DNA of 14,298 bases from Betaproteobacteria bacterium TMED156 (GTDB lineage: Bacteria > Pseudomonadota > Gammaproteobacteria > Burkholderiales > Burkholderiaceae_A): assembly GCA_002171155.1 (NCBI GenBank), contig NHHF01000015.1, forward strand, positions 1-14,298, in the 5' to 3' direction. Of this stretch, positions 1 to 8,242 are shown piece by piece (position 1 is the stretch's first letter; every line of letters starts with the position of its first letter). Below the pieces are notes generated by a model, which saw only the letters and a list, made by a program, of their open reading frames with translations, was not told where the DNA came from and ran no database searches. The position numbers were made by a program, and so were the translations under genes.

Positions 1-703
1 GAGTTACTTTTTTATATTTGACAGGCTTATAATTTATTGAGGATAAAAGGTCGTGGATGCAATTCAATCTTGCCTTTTTTTTGTCATCTGCTTGAACAAC
101 TCTCCAAGGAGAATGTTTATTGTCGGTGTAAACAAACATGTCATCTTTCGCCCGGGAGTATTCAACCCATCTAATTCTTGACTCCAAATCCATTGGACTT
201 AGTTTCCAATGTTTCGTAGGATCATTTATTCGATCCTCAAAACGGCGTTCTTGTTCTTCATTGCTGACAGAAAACCAATATTTAATCAATATAATGCCTG
301 ATTTGATGATCATTTGTTCAAAAATTGGACATGAATTAAGAAACTCTTTATATTCCTCATCTGAACAAAAACCCATAACTTTCTCAACGCCTGCTCTGTT
401 ATACCAACTTCGATCGAATAGAACAATTTCTCCCGCGGCAGGTAAATGAGCTACATACCTTTGAAAGTACCATTGAGTTTTTTCTCGCTCGGTGGGTGTC
501 CCAAGAGCAACCACTTTACATATTCTTGGATTAAGAGGTTCTGTAATTCGTTTTATAGCACCCCCTTTACCAGCTGCATCTCTTCCCTCAAATAGTACAG
601 CAACTCTTAGTTTCTCTTTTTTAACCCACTCTTGAAGTTTAACAAGCTCAACTCTCAGACTCGTTAGTTCTAAATTGTATTTTTTACTATTTAATTTGCT
701 CAA
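1..703 (-). CDS. ppk2: Polyphosphate kinase 2 (PPK2), 3' end cut by window edge
   Basis: PPK2 enzymes move phosphate between polyphosphate and nucleoside di- or monophosphates in the cytoplasm. I translated 234 codons from the minus strand with no stop before the left edge. Residues 38-50 hold a Walker A loop (FEGRDAAGKGG), and residues 94-106 hold the Walker B region typical of the family (VLFDRSWYNRAGVE). The lid-type segment EERRFEDR-like (149-158) and a DDMF motif (187-190) also fit PPK2. Family members are about 260-300 residues, so perhaps 25-60 C-terminal residues are missing. The start is TTG at 703; it is chosen because AAGGAG sits 7 bases upstream and no ATG or GTG lies in frame nearby. 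The shape is that of the single-domain class I enzymes, but which nucleotide it prefers cannot be read from the sequence. The gene lies 181 bases downstream of the oxoprolinase gene on the same strand and probably has its own promoter. Confidence 0.93.
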   Translation of the reverse strand, partial: MSKLNSKKYNLELTSLRVELVKLQEWVKKEKLRVAVLFEGRDAAGKGGAIKRITEPLNPRICKVVALGTPTEREKTQWYFQRYVAHLPAAGEIVLFDRSWYNRAGVEKVMGFCSDEEYKEFLNSCPIFEQMIIKSGIILIKYWFSVSNEEQERRFEDRINDPTKHWKLSPMDLESRIRWVEYSRAKDDMFVYTDNKHSPWRVVQADDKKKARLNCIHDLLSSINYKPVKYKKVT

Positions 704-710
704 AATAATT

Positions 711-716
711 CTCCTT
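711..716 (-). promoter_or_regulatory. Ribosome binding site of ppk2
   Basis: AAGGAG on the minus strand, 7 bases before a TTG codon at 703. It is the main reason for accepting a non-ATG start for ppk2. Confidence 0.75.
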
Positions 717-765
717 AATTTCTATATATTGTCCCTGAAAAGCATATTATTTTTTATATATAATT

Positions 766-794
766 ATTAGAAACTTAAGCTATGTCTGTTTCAA
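766..794 (-). promoter_or_regulatory. Candidate sigma-70 promoter for ppk2
   Basis: On the minus strand TTGAAA (789-794) is followed after 17 bases by TCTAAT (766-771). Each hexamer matches the sigma-70 consensus at five of six bases, with the ideal spacing. Transcription would start near 758 and leave a leader of about 55 bases before the TTG start. The surrounding gap is very AT-rich, so chance matches are likely and this is only a candidate. Confidence 0.35.
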
Positions 795-884
795 ACTATG
801 GTGAGTTTTCAAAATCTTTTAGTTGCAGTATGTCTTAATTATCGTATGGGTTGTGTTAAGTTAATTTTATCAAACATCAACTTT

Positions 885-3800
885 CTATTGCTTTAATATT
901 GCTGATCTGAAACCAAAGCCTCCCCCACCAGGGGTATGTATTTTTATAGAATCTCCTATTTCTACATCTAGTTGGCAAGATGGATCGAGTTCAATTTCTA
1001 TGTTGTCAGCACTAATAAATATATTTTTTCCTCTTTCTCCCGGACCACCACCAATAAGACCGTGAGGGGGAATGGTTCTGCAGTTTGAAAGAATAGATAC
1101 TGTCATTGGTTCAAGGAAAAGAATTGTTCTAATGACTCCATTCCCCCCAATAAACTCCCCTTCTCCTCCACAATTTTTTCTAATGCTAAATTCCTGCAAG
1201 CGAACAGGATAATTATGCTCTAAAATCTCAGGGTCTGTAATTCTAGAATTGGTCATGTGAGATTGAGTAGCGTCTGTACCATTAAAATTTGGCCCAGCAC
1301 CTGTACCACCACAAATAGTTTCGTAGTATTGAACATTTGAATTACCAAAGGAAAGATTGTTCATCGTACCTTGAGAACCTGCTTGCATTCTCATTGCTCC
1401 AAGTAAGCAGTCTACTATTTTTTGAGAAGTTTCAACATTTCCAGCAACAACTGCAGCAGGGTAACTTGGATTGAGTAAATTGTTCTTGGGAATCTTAATT
1501 TCTACAGGAAAGAGACAGCCCTCGTTCAATGGAATATCTTCATCAAATATCAAACAACGTAGGACGTATAACACACAAGCTTTTGTTATAGCTAATGGAG
1601 CATTAAAGTTTGATGGATGTTGAGAATCAGTGTTGTTAAAGTCAAAAACAAATTTGTTATTTTTAATATCTTTATCGATTGATGCGGCAATTTTAATACC
1701 GTTATCAAGTTCTAAACTAAATGAACCACCTTTTTGGTTTTTAATTGCATTTTTCACCAAATCTTCACCTTGGTAAAGTAACTTTTTAGATAGAGCTTTG
1801 ATTTTTTCTATTCCACAATTTTGAATTGTTTTCACCAACTCCTCAATGCCTTTTTGATTAGCTGCTATTTGTGCTTTTATGTCAAAAATATTTTGAGTTG
1901 AGTTCCTAGGAGGGAAAAGTGATTTGGAAAATAAATTTAAAATTTTAATTTCTTGAAAATTAGCTTCGCTGATGACACAGATATTATCAATCAAAACACC
2001 TTCTTCTTGAATTGAGACACTATTTGCAGGCATGGACCCAGGAGTTTTTCCACCGATATCGGCATGATGGCCACGGGAAGCAACAAAAAATAAAATCTCA
2101 TTGTCTCGATTAGCGAGTACAGGCGATATACAAGTGATATCTGGCAAATGAGTTCCCCCATTAAAAGGGTTGTTTGTCAAATAAACCTCACCTGGTTTTA
2201 CCTTGCAACTTTTAACCAACGATTTTACTGAATCACTCATAGAGCCAAGGTGCACAGGAATATGAGGTGCATTTGCCAATAAATTACCATCAGAATCAAA
2301 TATAGCGCATGAAAAATCATTTCTCTCTTTTATATTTACTGATGCTGCAGTTTTTTTAAGGACGATACCCATCTGTTCGGCGATAGCTGTCAATTGGTTG
2401 CCGAAAAGAGTACTTTCAATAACATTGCTAAAAAAAGTATCATTGTTTAGGCGATTATTTTTAATTGCAGTCCTCTTAAGTATTAGATCTCCTGACAAAT
2501 TTCGTGAGCATTTCCAGCCAGTTTTAAGCGCCACAGATGTATGTCCGCATAAGATTAATGCTGAACCTTTAACTTCTGAACTGCTACTTATACTTAGACT
2601 GTTAATCAAGGGTATTGTCTTCCATATGCCATTTTCAAATACTCTTCTGGAGTCACAATCTTGCAAATTTAAACTGGTTATAATTTCCGATTTAGGTAAT
2701 GCACTCAGGGTTTCAGTTCCACTTGTAGCCGCAACTAGCAGAGAATTTATTACTAGCTCTTTTGTAGACTCAATAAAGCCAAACTGATTTTTAAATTTTT
2801 TAAAAAAATCTTTTTTCATTTCACTAAACCCTGAAAAATGAACTAAGATTACTTCAGAGGTATTAAGGTATTTTATGTTTACAAGTTTTTTTATATTTAG
2901 GTTTTTATTATTAGGATTTTCCAATTTCATTTCATTTATAAGTTTATCTTCCAAAACACTAAATTTTTTTTTCAAACTTTCAATTTCTTTTATAGTTAAT
3001 ATCTCCTCTACAGATTCCTCCAAAACTTTTTTAACCCCTGCAACACCTATTCCAAATGCAGAAAGAACACTTGCATTATTGCCTATAAGAATTTCTTTAA
3101 CTCCCAAAAGATCAGCAACATCACAACAATGTTGTCCCGCTGCTGCGCCATAACAATTTAAGGTATAAGTTCGAACATCATAGCCTTTGTCGATTGAAAT
3201 TTTTTTTATAGCATTTGCCATTTTTTCGTTGGCTATTTTGATAAAACCGGAAGCAACCTGATAAATGTTCATTTTTAATAATTTCCGTCCATATGAACTT
3301 TTTACCTTTTTTTTAAATAAATTATTCACTATCTCTTTGTTAATTTTTTGTTTATTGTCTTCACCGAAACAATTTGGAAAATAATCGGGATTTAAAAAAC
3401 CTAATAGTAAATTACAATCGGTAATAGTTAGAGGTCCACCTCTTCCATAGCAGGCAGGTCCTGGGTAACTACCTGCTGAGTTTGGACCTACCCTCAAGCC
3501 AGTACCGTCGATTCTAACCACTGAGCCTCCTCCCGCGGCGACTGTGTGAATATCCACCATTGGCGTCACAATCGTGAGTCCTTCAATTTCAGTTCTTGAG
3601 CGATATTCTATTTTCCCAGAAGAATGCGCGACATCAGTTGAAGTTCCACCCATATCAAAACAAATGATTTTCTTTCTTTTTAATAACCTTGATGTTTCTA
3701 TCGCGCCAACGACTCCTCCTGCAGGCCCAGAAAGGACCGAGTTATTCCCTCTTAATTCCATTGCTTTGATCAGTCCACCATTAGATTGCATTACCCTTAG

Positions 3801-4520
3801 TGGAATATTACCTGTGAACTTTTTTAATTTGGATACGTATTCATTAACAACGGGGGAAAGATAAGCATCAATTACAGCAGTACTACACCTATCAACGAAA
3901 CCAATCAATTTGCTGACCTCATGCGAAACAGAAATATGTTTAAATGAAAGATTTTTAGCGATCTCTTTAGCGAAGATTTCATGATTTGAATTTTTATAAC
4001 TATTCATAAACGCAATAGCAAGAGAATTGATACCCAACGTTTTTATGTATTTGAGTTCTTTTTCTAATGCAACAACATTTAGTGGGGTTATTACAGAACC
4101 ATTTCTGTCAATTCGCTCTTCAATTCCATGACAACTTTTGTATAGCAAAGGTCTATCTTTGATTCGAAGGTTAAAAAGTGAAGAACGTGTTTGATGACCG
4201 ATGCGTAAGATATCCTCAAAACCATTTGTTACTAAAAAGGCTGTTTTAGAACCTTTTCTTTGCAGTAGAGCATTCGTTCCTATTGTCGTTCCAACCCTTA
4301 TTTCTTCAACTAAGTCATAAGATAAAATATCCGTGGAGTTTAAACCCATCGCTTGCCTGAGAATATCAAATACAGGGTCGATTCTAAATGTGTCATTTCC
4401 AGATGGAACTTTAAAGGTTGTCAATCGACCAAAATCGTTAAGGGTAATGATGTCTGTAAACGTCCCACCTATATCTATCCAGAATCGCCACTTATTTTTA
4501 ATTTTAGTTATTCTTGACAT
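885..4520 (-). CDS. 5-oxoprolinase / hydantoinase, fused HyuA-HyuB type
   Basis: This 1211-residue protein is a full-length fusion of the two hydantoinase/oxoprolinase halves. 5-Oxoprolinases open 5-oxo-L-proline to L-glutamate with ATP hydrolysis; relatives act on hydantoins or other cyclic amides. The N-terminal HyuA-like half (about 1-690) has the phosphate-binding motif WIDIGGTFTDI (14-24), VGTTIGTNALLQRKG (76-90), SGPAGGVVGA (264-273), FDMGGTSTDVA (288-298) and the AAGGGS segment (328-333). The HyuB-like half (about 705-1211) includes the GGTHLPDIT and RGHHADIGGKTPGSMP motifs and ends with the glycine-rich HTPGGGGFG. The FPNCFGEDN stretch after the HyuA core resembles true 5-oxoprolinases more than acetone carboxylase or hydantoinase subunits, so 5-oxoprolinase is my first choice; the substrate is not proven. 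The start has no clear ribosome binding site. The gene stands alone, with long noncoding gaps on both sides, unlike the packed genes elsewhere in the window. Confidence 0.9.
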   Translation of the reverse strand: MSRITKIKNKWRFWIDIGGTFTDIITLNDFGRLTTFKVPSGNDTFRIDPVFDILRQAMGLNSTDILSYDLVEEIRVGTTIGTNALLQRKGSKTAFLVTNGFEDILRIGHQTRSSLFNLRIKDRPLLYKSCHGIEERIDRNGSVITPLNVVALEKELKYIKTLGINSLAIAFMNSYKNSNHEIFAKEIAKNLSFKHISVSHEVSKLIGFVDRCSTAVIDAYLSPVVNEYVSKLKKFTGNIPLRVMQSNGGLIKAMELRGNNSVLSGPAGGVVGAIETSRLLKRKKIICFDMGGTSTDVAHSSGKIEYRSRTEIEGLTIVTPMVDIHTVAAGGGSVVRIDGTGLRVGPNSAGSYPGPACYGRGGPLTITDCNLLLGFLNPDYFPNCFGEDNKQKINKEIVNNLFKKKVKSSYGRKLLKMNIYQVASGFIKIANEKMANAIKKISIDKGYDVRTYTLNCYGAAAGQHCCDVADLLGVKEILIGNNASVLSAFGIGVAGVKKVLEESVEEILTIKEIESLKKKFSVLEDKLINEMKLENPNNKNLNIKKLVNIKYLNTSEVILVHFSGFSEMKKDFFKKFKNQFGFIESTKELVINSLLVAATSGTETLSALPKSEIITSLNLQDCDSRRVFENGIWKTIPLINSLSISSSSEVKGSALILCGHTSVALKTGWKCSRNLSGDLILKRTAIKNNRLNNDTFFSNVIESTLFGNQLTAIAEQMGIVLKKTAASVNIKERNDFSCAIFDSDGNLLANAPHIPVHLGSMSDSVKSLVKSCKVKPGEVYLTNNPFNGGTHLPDITCISPVLANRDNEILFFVASRGHHADIGGKTPGSMPANSVSIQEEGVLIDNICVISEANFQEIKILNLFSKSLFPPRNSTQNIFDIKAQIAANQKGIEELVKTIQNCGIEKIKALSKKLLYQGEDLVKNAIKNQKGGSFSLELDNGIKIAASIDKDIKNNKFVFDFNNTDSQHPSNFNAPLAITKACVLYVLRCLIFDEDIPLNEGCLFPVEIKIPKNNLLNPSYPAAVVAGNVETSQKIVDCLLGAMRMQAGSQGTMNNLSFGNSNVQYYETICGGTGAGPNFNGTDATQSHMTNSRITDPEILEHNYPVRLQEFSIRKNCGGEGEFIGGNGVIRTILFLEPMTVSILSNCRTIPPHGLIGGGPGERGKNIFISADNIEIELDPSCQLDVEIGDSIKIHTPGGGGFGFRSAILKQ

Positions 4521-4861
4521 TTTTCTGTGGAATTACTTTAATTGTGTTTGCTGCAAAAATTTTAGATTTCAAACTTAATTTTTTTTAACTTGATACAAAG
4601 TTGCACATCCAAACAAAATAAAAGTTAAAAATTAAAAAGAGTATTACTAATTTTTCCTATTTTACTCATCCGATTTAGCAAAACAATAATGATATTGGTA
4701 TTGGAACTCCCAAAAAGATTAGTGGTATTCCCCAAACTCGGGGGCAGGTTCTTATACAAAGTATAATAAGTGCACAACTTTTTTAAAAATATATAAGCAG
4801 AGTAAGTAGAAATATTGATAATTTAAAGAATTAGCTCAACATCTTCATAAAAAGGCTCGAA
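4521..4861. other. Gene-free gap with a GC-rich block and short open frames
   Basis: About 340 bases without a recognisable gene separate the oxoprolinase start from the tRNA. Most of it is extremely AT-rich, but 4695-4749 contains about 47 percent G+C by hand count, with a short CCCC/GGGG inverted repeat around 4733-4745. The block is open in several frames. A plus-strand frame runs from 4679 to the TAA at 4784-4786 with no usable start codon (includes NDIGIGTPKKISGIP). A minus-strand frame of 50 codons could start at TTG 4777 and stop at 4625. Another minus-strand frame reads as a hydrophobic stretch (WGIPLIFLGVPIPISLLF). None has a ribosome binding site that I can see. It could be a gene remnant, a structured RNA or leader of the oxoprolinase gene, or an integration scar. 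A weak promoter-like TTGTTT-16-TAAAAT occurs on the minus strand inside the gap. Confidence 0.4.
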
Positions 4862-4952
4862 TGGCGGAGACGGTGGGATTCGAACCCACGGTGCGCTTTT
4901 GGCACACACTCCCTTAGCAGGGGAGCACCTTCGGCCACTCGGTCACGTCTCC
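4862..4952 (-). tRNA. tRNA-Ser (anticodon GCU)
   Basis: The minus strand folds as a class II tRNA of 91 bases including an encoded CCA end. The acceptor stem pairs GGAGACG with CGTCTCC, followed by discriminator G and CCA. The anticodon stem is CTCCC/GGGAG around the loop CTGCTAA, giving anticodon GCU, which reads AGC and AGU serine codons. A long variable arm lies between the anticodon and T arms, as expected for tRNA-Ser, and the T arm has the GTTCGAATC loop sequence. It lies 56 bases after lysC on the same strand, a pairing I know from Betaproteobacteria, and may be processed from the same transcript. A run of five T follows the CCA within about a dozen bases on the minus strand, but without its own hairpin. 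Confidence 0.97.
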
Positions 4953-5008
4953 AAATTCTAAAATAATACACTTAATTCAATAATGTTTACCTATCAATAC
5001 ATAATATT

Positions 5009-6265
5009 CTATTTATTTCCAAGTCCAAAAGCTTTATGCAAAGATCTTACTGCTAACTCCATATATTTATCATCAATTACAACTGAAATTTTTATTTCAC
5101 TTGTCGAAATCATTTTTATATTTATACCCTCATTAAATAAAACTTCAAACATTTGACTTGCGACTCCAACATGAGAGCGCATACCAATTCCAACTACAGA
5201 AATTTTACATATTTGATTGTCACTTGAGATAGCTATTGCCTTGATTTCGGGTTGCACATCTTTCCTAATCACTTTGATCGCCTCGTCTAGGTCAACTCTA
5301 TTTACTGTGAAAGAAAAGTCAGTTGTGCCGTCATGACTTGAGTTTTGGATTATCATGTCAACGTCTATATTCGACTTAGCCACTGGACCCAATATTTTTG
5401 AAGCCACTCCTGGAGTATCTGGGACTCCTGTTATAGTAATTTTTGCCTCATCCCTGTTAAAAGCTATACCAGAAATAACTGCATCTTCCATTTCATTTTC
5501 TTCCTCAAATGTAATCAAAGTACCTGAAACCGATTCTCTTTCAATGGGGATATCTGTGTCAGTTAAACTAGACAAGACCCTTAAATTTATTTTGTATTTA
5601 CCAGCAAACTCAACAGATCTTATCTGCAAAATTTTTGACCCCAAGCTTGACATTTCAAGCATTTCCTCAAAAGTTATTTTACTCAATCTTTTTGCATCGG
5701 GCTCAATTCTGGGATCTGTTGTATAAACACCATCAACGTCTGTAAAAATCAAGCACTCCTGAGCCTCCAAAGAAGCTGCCAATGCTACGGCAGAAGTATC
5801 AGATCCTCCTCTACCGAGTGTTGTAATAAATCCTTGTTTATTCACACCTTGAAAACCAGTAACTATAACTACTTTATCATCTCTTAACTCTGCTTGAATT
5901 TTTTCAGTATCAATCGATTTAATCCTAGCCTTTGTATGAGCGGAATCCGTATTGACCGAAACTTGCCAACCAGCATAACTAGTTGAGAGGATACCTATTT
6001 TGTTAAGAGCTATTGCCAACAAACCAGCAGCAACCTGTTCTCCAGATGAGACAACTTGATCAACTTCTCGGGACCAATTCTTGTTTTCTTTAGAAACATC
6101 ATTTATCAGGTTCAATAATTTATTTGTTTCTCCTGACATTGCAGAAGTAACAACAACTAAAGAATACCCAGCTTTATGCCACTTTTTAATTCTTTGAGCT
6201 ACTTTTATAATACGGGTGGTTGATCCAACAGATGTTCCACCATATTTGTGGACAACTAATTTCAT
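5009..6265 (-). CDS. lysC: Aspartate kinase
   Basis: Aspartate kinase phosphorylates L-aspartate with ATP, the first step towards lysine, threonine, methionine and diaminopimelate. The 418-residue length fits the monofunctional class. The N-terminal kinase domain (about 1-250) starts with the substrate-binding KYGGTS motif (7-12) and contains SSGEQVAAGLLA (73-84), TTLGRGGSDTSAVALA (148-163) and FTDVDGVYTTDPR (174-186). Two ACT regulatory domains follow (about 265-335 and 345-418); the VPDTPGVASKI stretch is typical of the first. These domains usually bind lysine and/or threonine for feedback inhibition. The ATG lies one base after the TAG stop of tilS (TAG-T-ATG), with no clear ribosome binding site, so translation is probably coupled to tilS. 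An internal ATG at codon 259 (5491) has a GAGGAAG sequence 8 bases upstream and may start a separate regulatory subunit. Confidence 0.96.
   Translation of the reverse strand: MKLVVHKYGGTSVGSTTRIIKVAQRIKKWHKAGYSLVVVTSAMSGETNKLLNLINDVSKENKNWSREVDQVVSSGEQVAAGLLAIALNKIGILSTSYAGWQVSVNTDSAHTKARIKSIDTEKIQAELRDDKVVIVTGFQGVNKQGFITTLGRGGSDTSAVALAASLEAQECLIFTDVDGVYTTDPRIEPDAKRLSKITFEEMLEMSSLGSKILQIRSVEFAGKYKINLRVLSSLTDTDIPIERESVSGTLITFEEENEMEDAVISGIAFNRDEAKITITGVPDTPGVASKILGPVAKSNIDVDMIIQNSSHDGTTDFSFTVNRVDLDEAIKVIRKDVQPEIKAIAISSDNQICKISVVGIGMRSHVGVASQMFEVLFNEGINIKMISTSEIKISVVIDDKYMELAVRSLHKAFGLGNK
5500..5506 (-). promoter_or_regulatory. Possible internal ribosome binding site in lysC
   Basis: GAGGAAG on the minus strand lies 8 bases before an in-frame ATG at 5489-5491 (residue 259 of LysC). 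Starting there would give a 160-residue protein made of the two ACT domains. Some bacterial lysC genes, such as those of Bacillus subtilis and Corynebacterium glutamicum, make a beta subunit this way from the equivalent position. That this happens here is inference. Confidence 0.4.
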
Positions 6266-6266
6266 A

Positions 6267-7280
6267 CTAATTTAAAACCAGGGTTAATTCATCGAAATTA
6301 CATACAATTTTGTATGCAATTTCCCCATTAACCTCAATGAAAATCCTAGAGTTATTTCCAGAAATTCTTAATTGTCTTATAAATTCAATAATTCTTCGAG
6401 TTGGTGGCACAGATAAACCTGAATTTTTAATCCATGCCCTCAAGACTCTGGGAACAAGTTCATCGTCTAATTTTAGAATTAATTCTTTAGACAGATTTTT
6501 AAAACTTTCAGCATTTTTTTTATTATTAATTTCACACATTTTTAGATTATAGGTGATTGTTTTTTCTAATAAAGACCTTGCAGATTGTAAATGATTGATG
6601 CTTCTCGCCATAGCTAACGATGAACCATTCCTTGAGGACTTGAGTAATGGTATAACTTTGTGACGAATCAAATTTCTATCTAACTTTAAATTGTCATTTG
6701 AAGGGTCGTTAATCCATTTCAACTTATGTTTAGCAACGTAGTTAGATATTTCTGATCTAGTAGTTTTTAAAAATGGTCTCCAAATATTTATTGATTTTTT
6801 TTCAACAATTCTTTGATCAAAAATTAACATTCCTGTTAGCCCCTCAAGGCCAGCGCCTCTCATCCATTGTAAAAGAACAGTTTCAACTTGATCATCTAAA
6901 TGATGGCCTAAAGCCAAAACATCAGTTTTGACATTAAGCACTTTTTGAAATGCCCTAAACCTATCCCTCCTTGCTGCAGCCTCAGGTCCAAGACGTTTCA
7001 AAGTATTGACTTTAATATTTATCTTAATAACATCTAGTTTTATTTCAAGGTCTTTACATAATTCGTTGCAAATATTTTCAAAATTTATTGAATCTTCTTG
7101 TAGATTATGATTAATGTGTATTGCAGATAGTTTAATACCATGCCACTCTGAATTCTCTGAAGATTGTGAAATTTTTTTACTTAATACATGTAGAAGAGCA
7201 ACTGAATCTTGGCCTCCAGATAAACCTACAAAAACTCTGCACCTTTGTTTAGGCGGCCTCTTTAAATTTTCCAAAACCAC
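6267..7280 (-). CDS. tilS: tRNA(Ile)-lysidine synthase
   Basis: TilS attaches lysine to the wobble cytidine of the CAU-anticodon tRNA-Ile, using ATP, so that it reads AUA codons. The P-loop motif SGGQDS (21-26 from the chosen start) is that of N-type ATP pyrophosphatases. The family signature [19 protein letters not shown] and the later segments [11 protein letters not shown] and [17 protein letters not shown] are characteristic. I place the start at GTG 7280 because AGGAG sits exactly 7 bases before it. In-frame starts further upstream (ATG 7313, GTG 7319) lack such a site and would lengthen the overlap with accA from 32 to 65-71 bases. The resulting 337 residues are shorter than the roughly 430 of E. 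coli TilS; the difference lies mainly in the C-terminal region, as in many compact genomes. The end is one base before lysC. Confidence 0.93.
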   Translation of the reverse strand: MVLENLKRPPKQRCRVFVGLSGGQDSVALLHVLSKKISQSSENSEWHGIKLSAIHINHNLQEDSINFENICNELCKDLEIKLDVIKINIKVNTLKRLGPEAAARRDRFRAFQKVLNVKTDVLALGHHLDDQVETVLLQWMRGAGLEGLTGMLIFDQRIVEKKSINIWRPFLKTTRSEISNYVAKHKLKWINDPSNDNLKLDRNLIRHKVIPLLKSSRNGSSLAMARSINHLQSARSLLEKTITYNLKMCEINNKKNAESFKNLSKELILKLDDELVPRVLRAWIKNSGLSVPPTRRIIEFIRQLRISGNNSRIFIEVNGEIAYKIVCNFDELTLVLN

Positions 7281-8211
7281 GAATTTTCTCCTGTCTTCTT
7301 GAGACAAGTTCATCAGCACTTAGACCATTTAGAGAAGCTAGACTTTCAGAAATAGCATTTTTTAGGTTTTCACATGACTTAGAATAGTCTCTATGGGCAC
7401 CGCCTAATGGTTCATCCACTATTAAATCTACTAACTTTAATTTTTTAAGTCGATCTGCTGTAATACCCAAGATCTCAGCGGCATCACGGGCCTTGTCCGA
7501 ATCTTTCCATAGTATGGAGGCACAACCTTCAGGAGAAATTACAGAATATATTGCATATTTAAACATTAACAATCTGTCGGAAACTGAGATAGCAAGTGCT
7601 CCACCAGACCCCCCCTCGCCAATTATTGAAGAAATTATGGGAGTTTTCAAACCGGACATTAGAAACAAATTTTGACCAATAGCCTCTGATTGACCCCTTT
7701 CCTCGGCACCTATCCCAGGGTAAGCTCCTGGTGTGTCAACGAATGTTAGTATAGGCAAAGCAAATTTTTCTGCCATCTTCATCAATCTTGCCGCTTTTCT
7801 ATAGCCCTCAGGTTTAGGCATTCCAAAATTCCTGTAAGTTCTCTCATTGAGATTTCTACCTTTTTGATGTCCAATAACCATAACCGGTTGGCCATCAAAT
7901 TTAGCCAAACCCCCTACAATAGCAGGATCATCAGCAAATGTTCTATCACCATGTAATTCAACAAAGTTTGTTGTTATTGATGAAATAATATCCAGTGAGT
8001 AAGGTCTCTGAGGGTGTCTAGCAATCTGAGATATTTTCCAGGGGTCAAGTTTTTTATATATACTTTCGAGCAAGGTGTTATTCTTTTCAGTCAGTCTACT
8101 TAGCTCTTCACTAATATCCAAAGCTGAATCATTTTGCACTAATCGTAACTCTTCAATTCTTTCATTAAGCTCAGCGAGAGGTTGTTCAAAGTCTAAGTAA
8201 GTAAATTTCAT
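7249..8211 (-). CDS. accA: Acetyl-CoA carboxylase, carboxyltransferase subunit alpha
   Basis: AccA, with AccD, transfers the carboxyl group from biotin on AccB to acetyl-CoA to make malonyl-CoA, the first committed step of fatty acid synthesis. From ATG 8211 the protein has 320 residues, matching the 319 of E. coli. That start gives the usual N-terminus ([15 protein letters not shown]). An in-frame start at 8295 would add 28 residues unlike the family and run into cysS, so I reject it. Family segments are the helical N-terminus (about 1-60), [30 protein letters not shown], the crotonase-fold core [18 protein letters not shown] and the oxyanion-hole region [11 protein letters not shown]. It starts 31 bases after the cysS stop and overlaps tilS at its 3' end. 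The accD, accB and accC partners are not in the window. Confidence 0.97.
   Translation of the reverse strand: MKFTYLDFEQPLAELNERIEELRLVQNDSALDISEELSRLTEKNNTLLESIYKKLDPWKISQIARHPQRPYSLDIISSITTNFVELHGDRTFADDPAIVGGLAKFDGQPVMVIGHQKGRNLNERTYRNFGMPKPEGYRKAARLMKMAEKFALPILTFVDTPGAYPGIGAEERGQSEAIGQNLFLMSGLKTPIISSIIGEGGSGGALAISVSDRLLMFKYAIYSVISPEGCASILWKDSDKARDAAEILGITADRLKKLKLVDLIVDEPLGGAHRDYSKSCENLKNAISESLASLNGLSADELVSRRQEKIRGFGKFKEAA
7288..7292 (-). promoter_or_regulatory. Ribosome binding site of tilS inside accA
   Basis: AGGAG on the minus strand, inside the last codons of accA and 7 bases before GTG 7280. It decides the tilS start and suggests that tilS translation depends partly on ribosomes finishing accA. 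Confidence 0.65.
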
Positions 8212-8242
8212 AATTATATTCTCTAACAAAAAGTATAAATAG

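Noticed and set aside
138..449. 103-codon open frame on the plus strand
   Set aside because: It lies opposite ppk2, whose Walker motifs are clear on the minus strand; the plus frame resembles no family.
2398..2787. 129-codon open frame on the plus strand
   Set aside because: It is antisense to the middle of the oxoprolinase gene, has no ribosome binding site and no recognisable motif.
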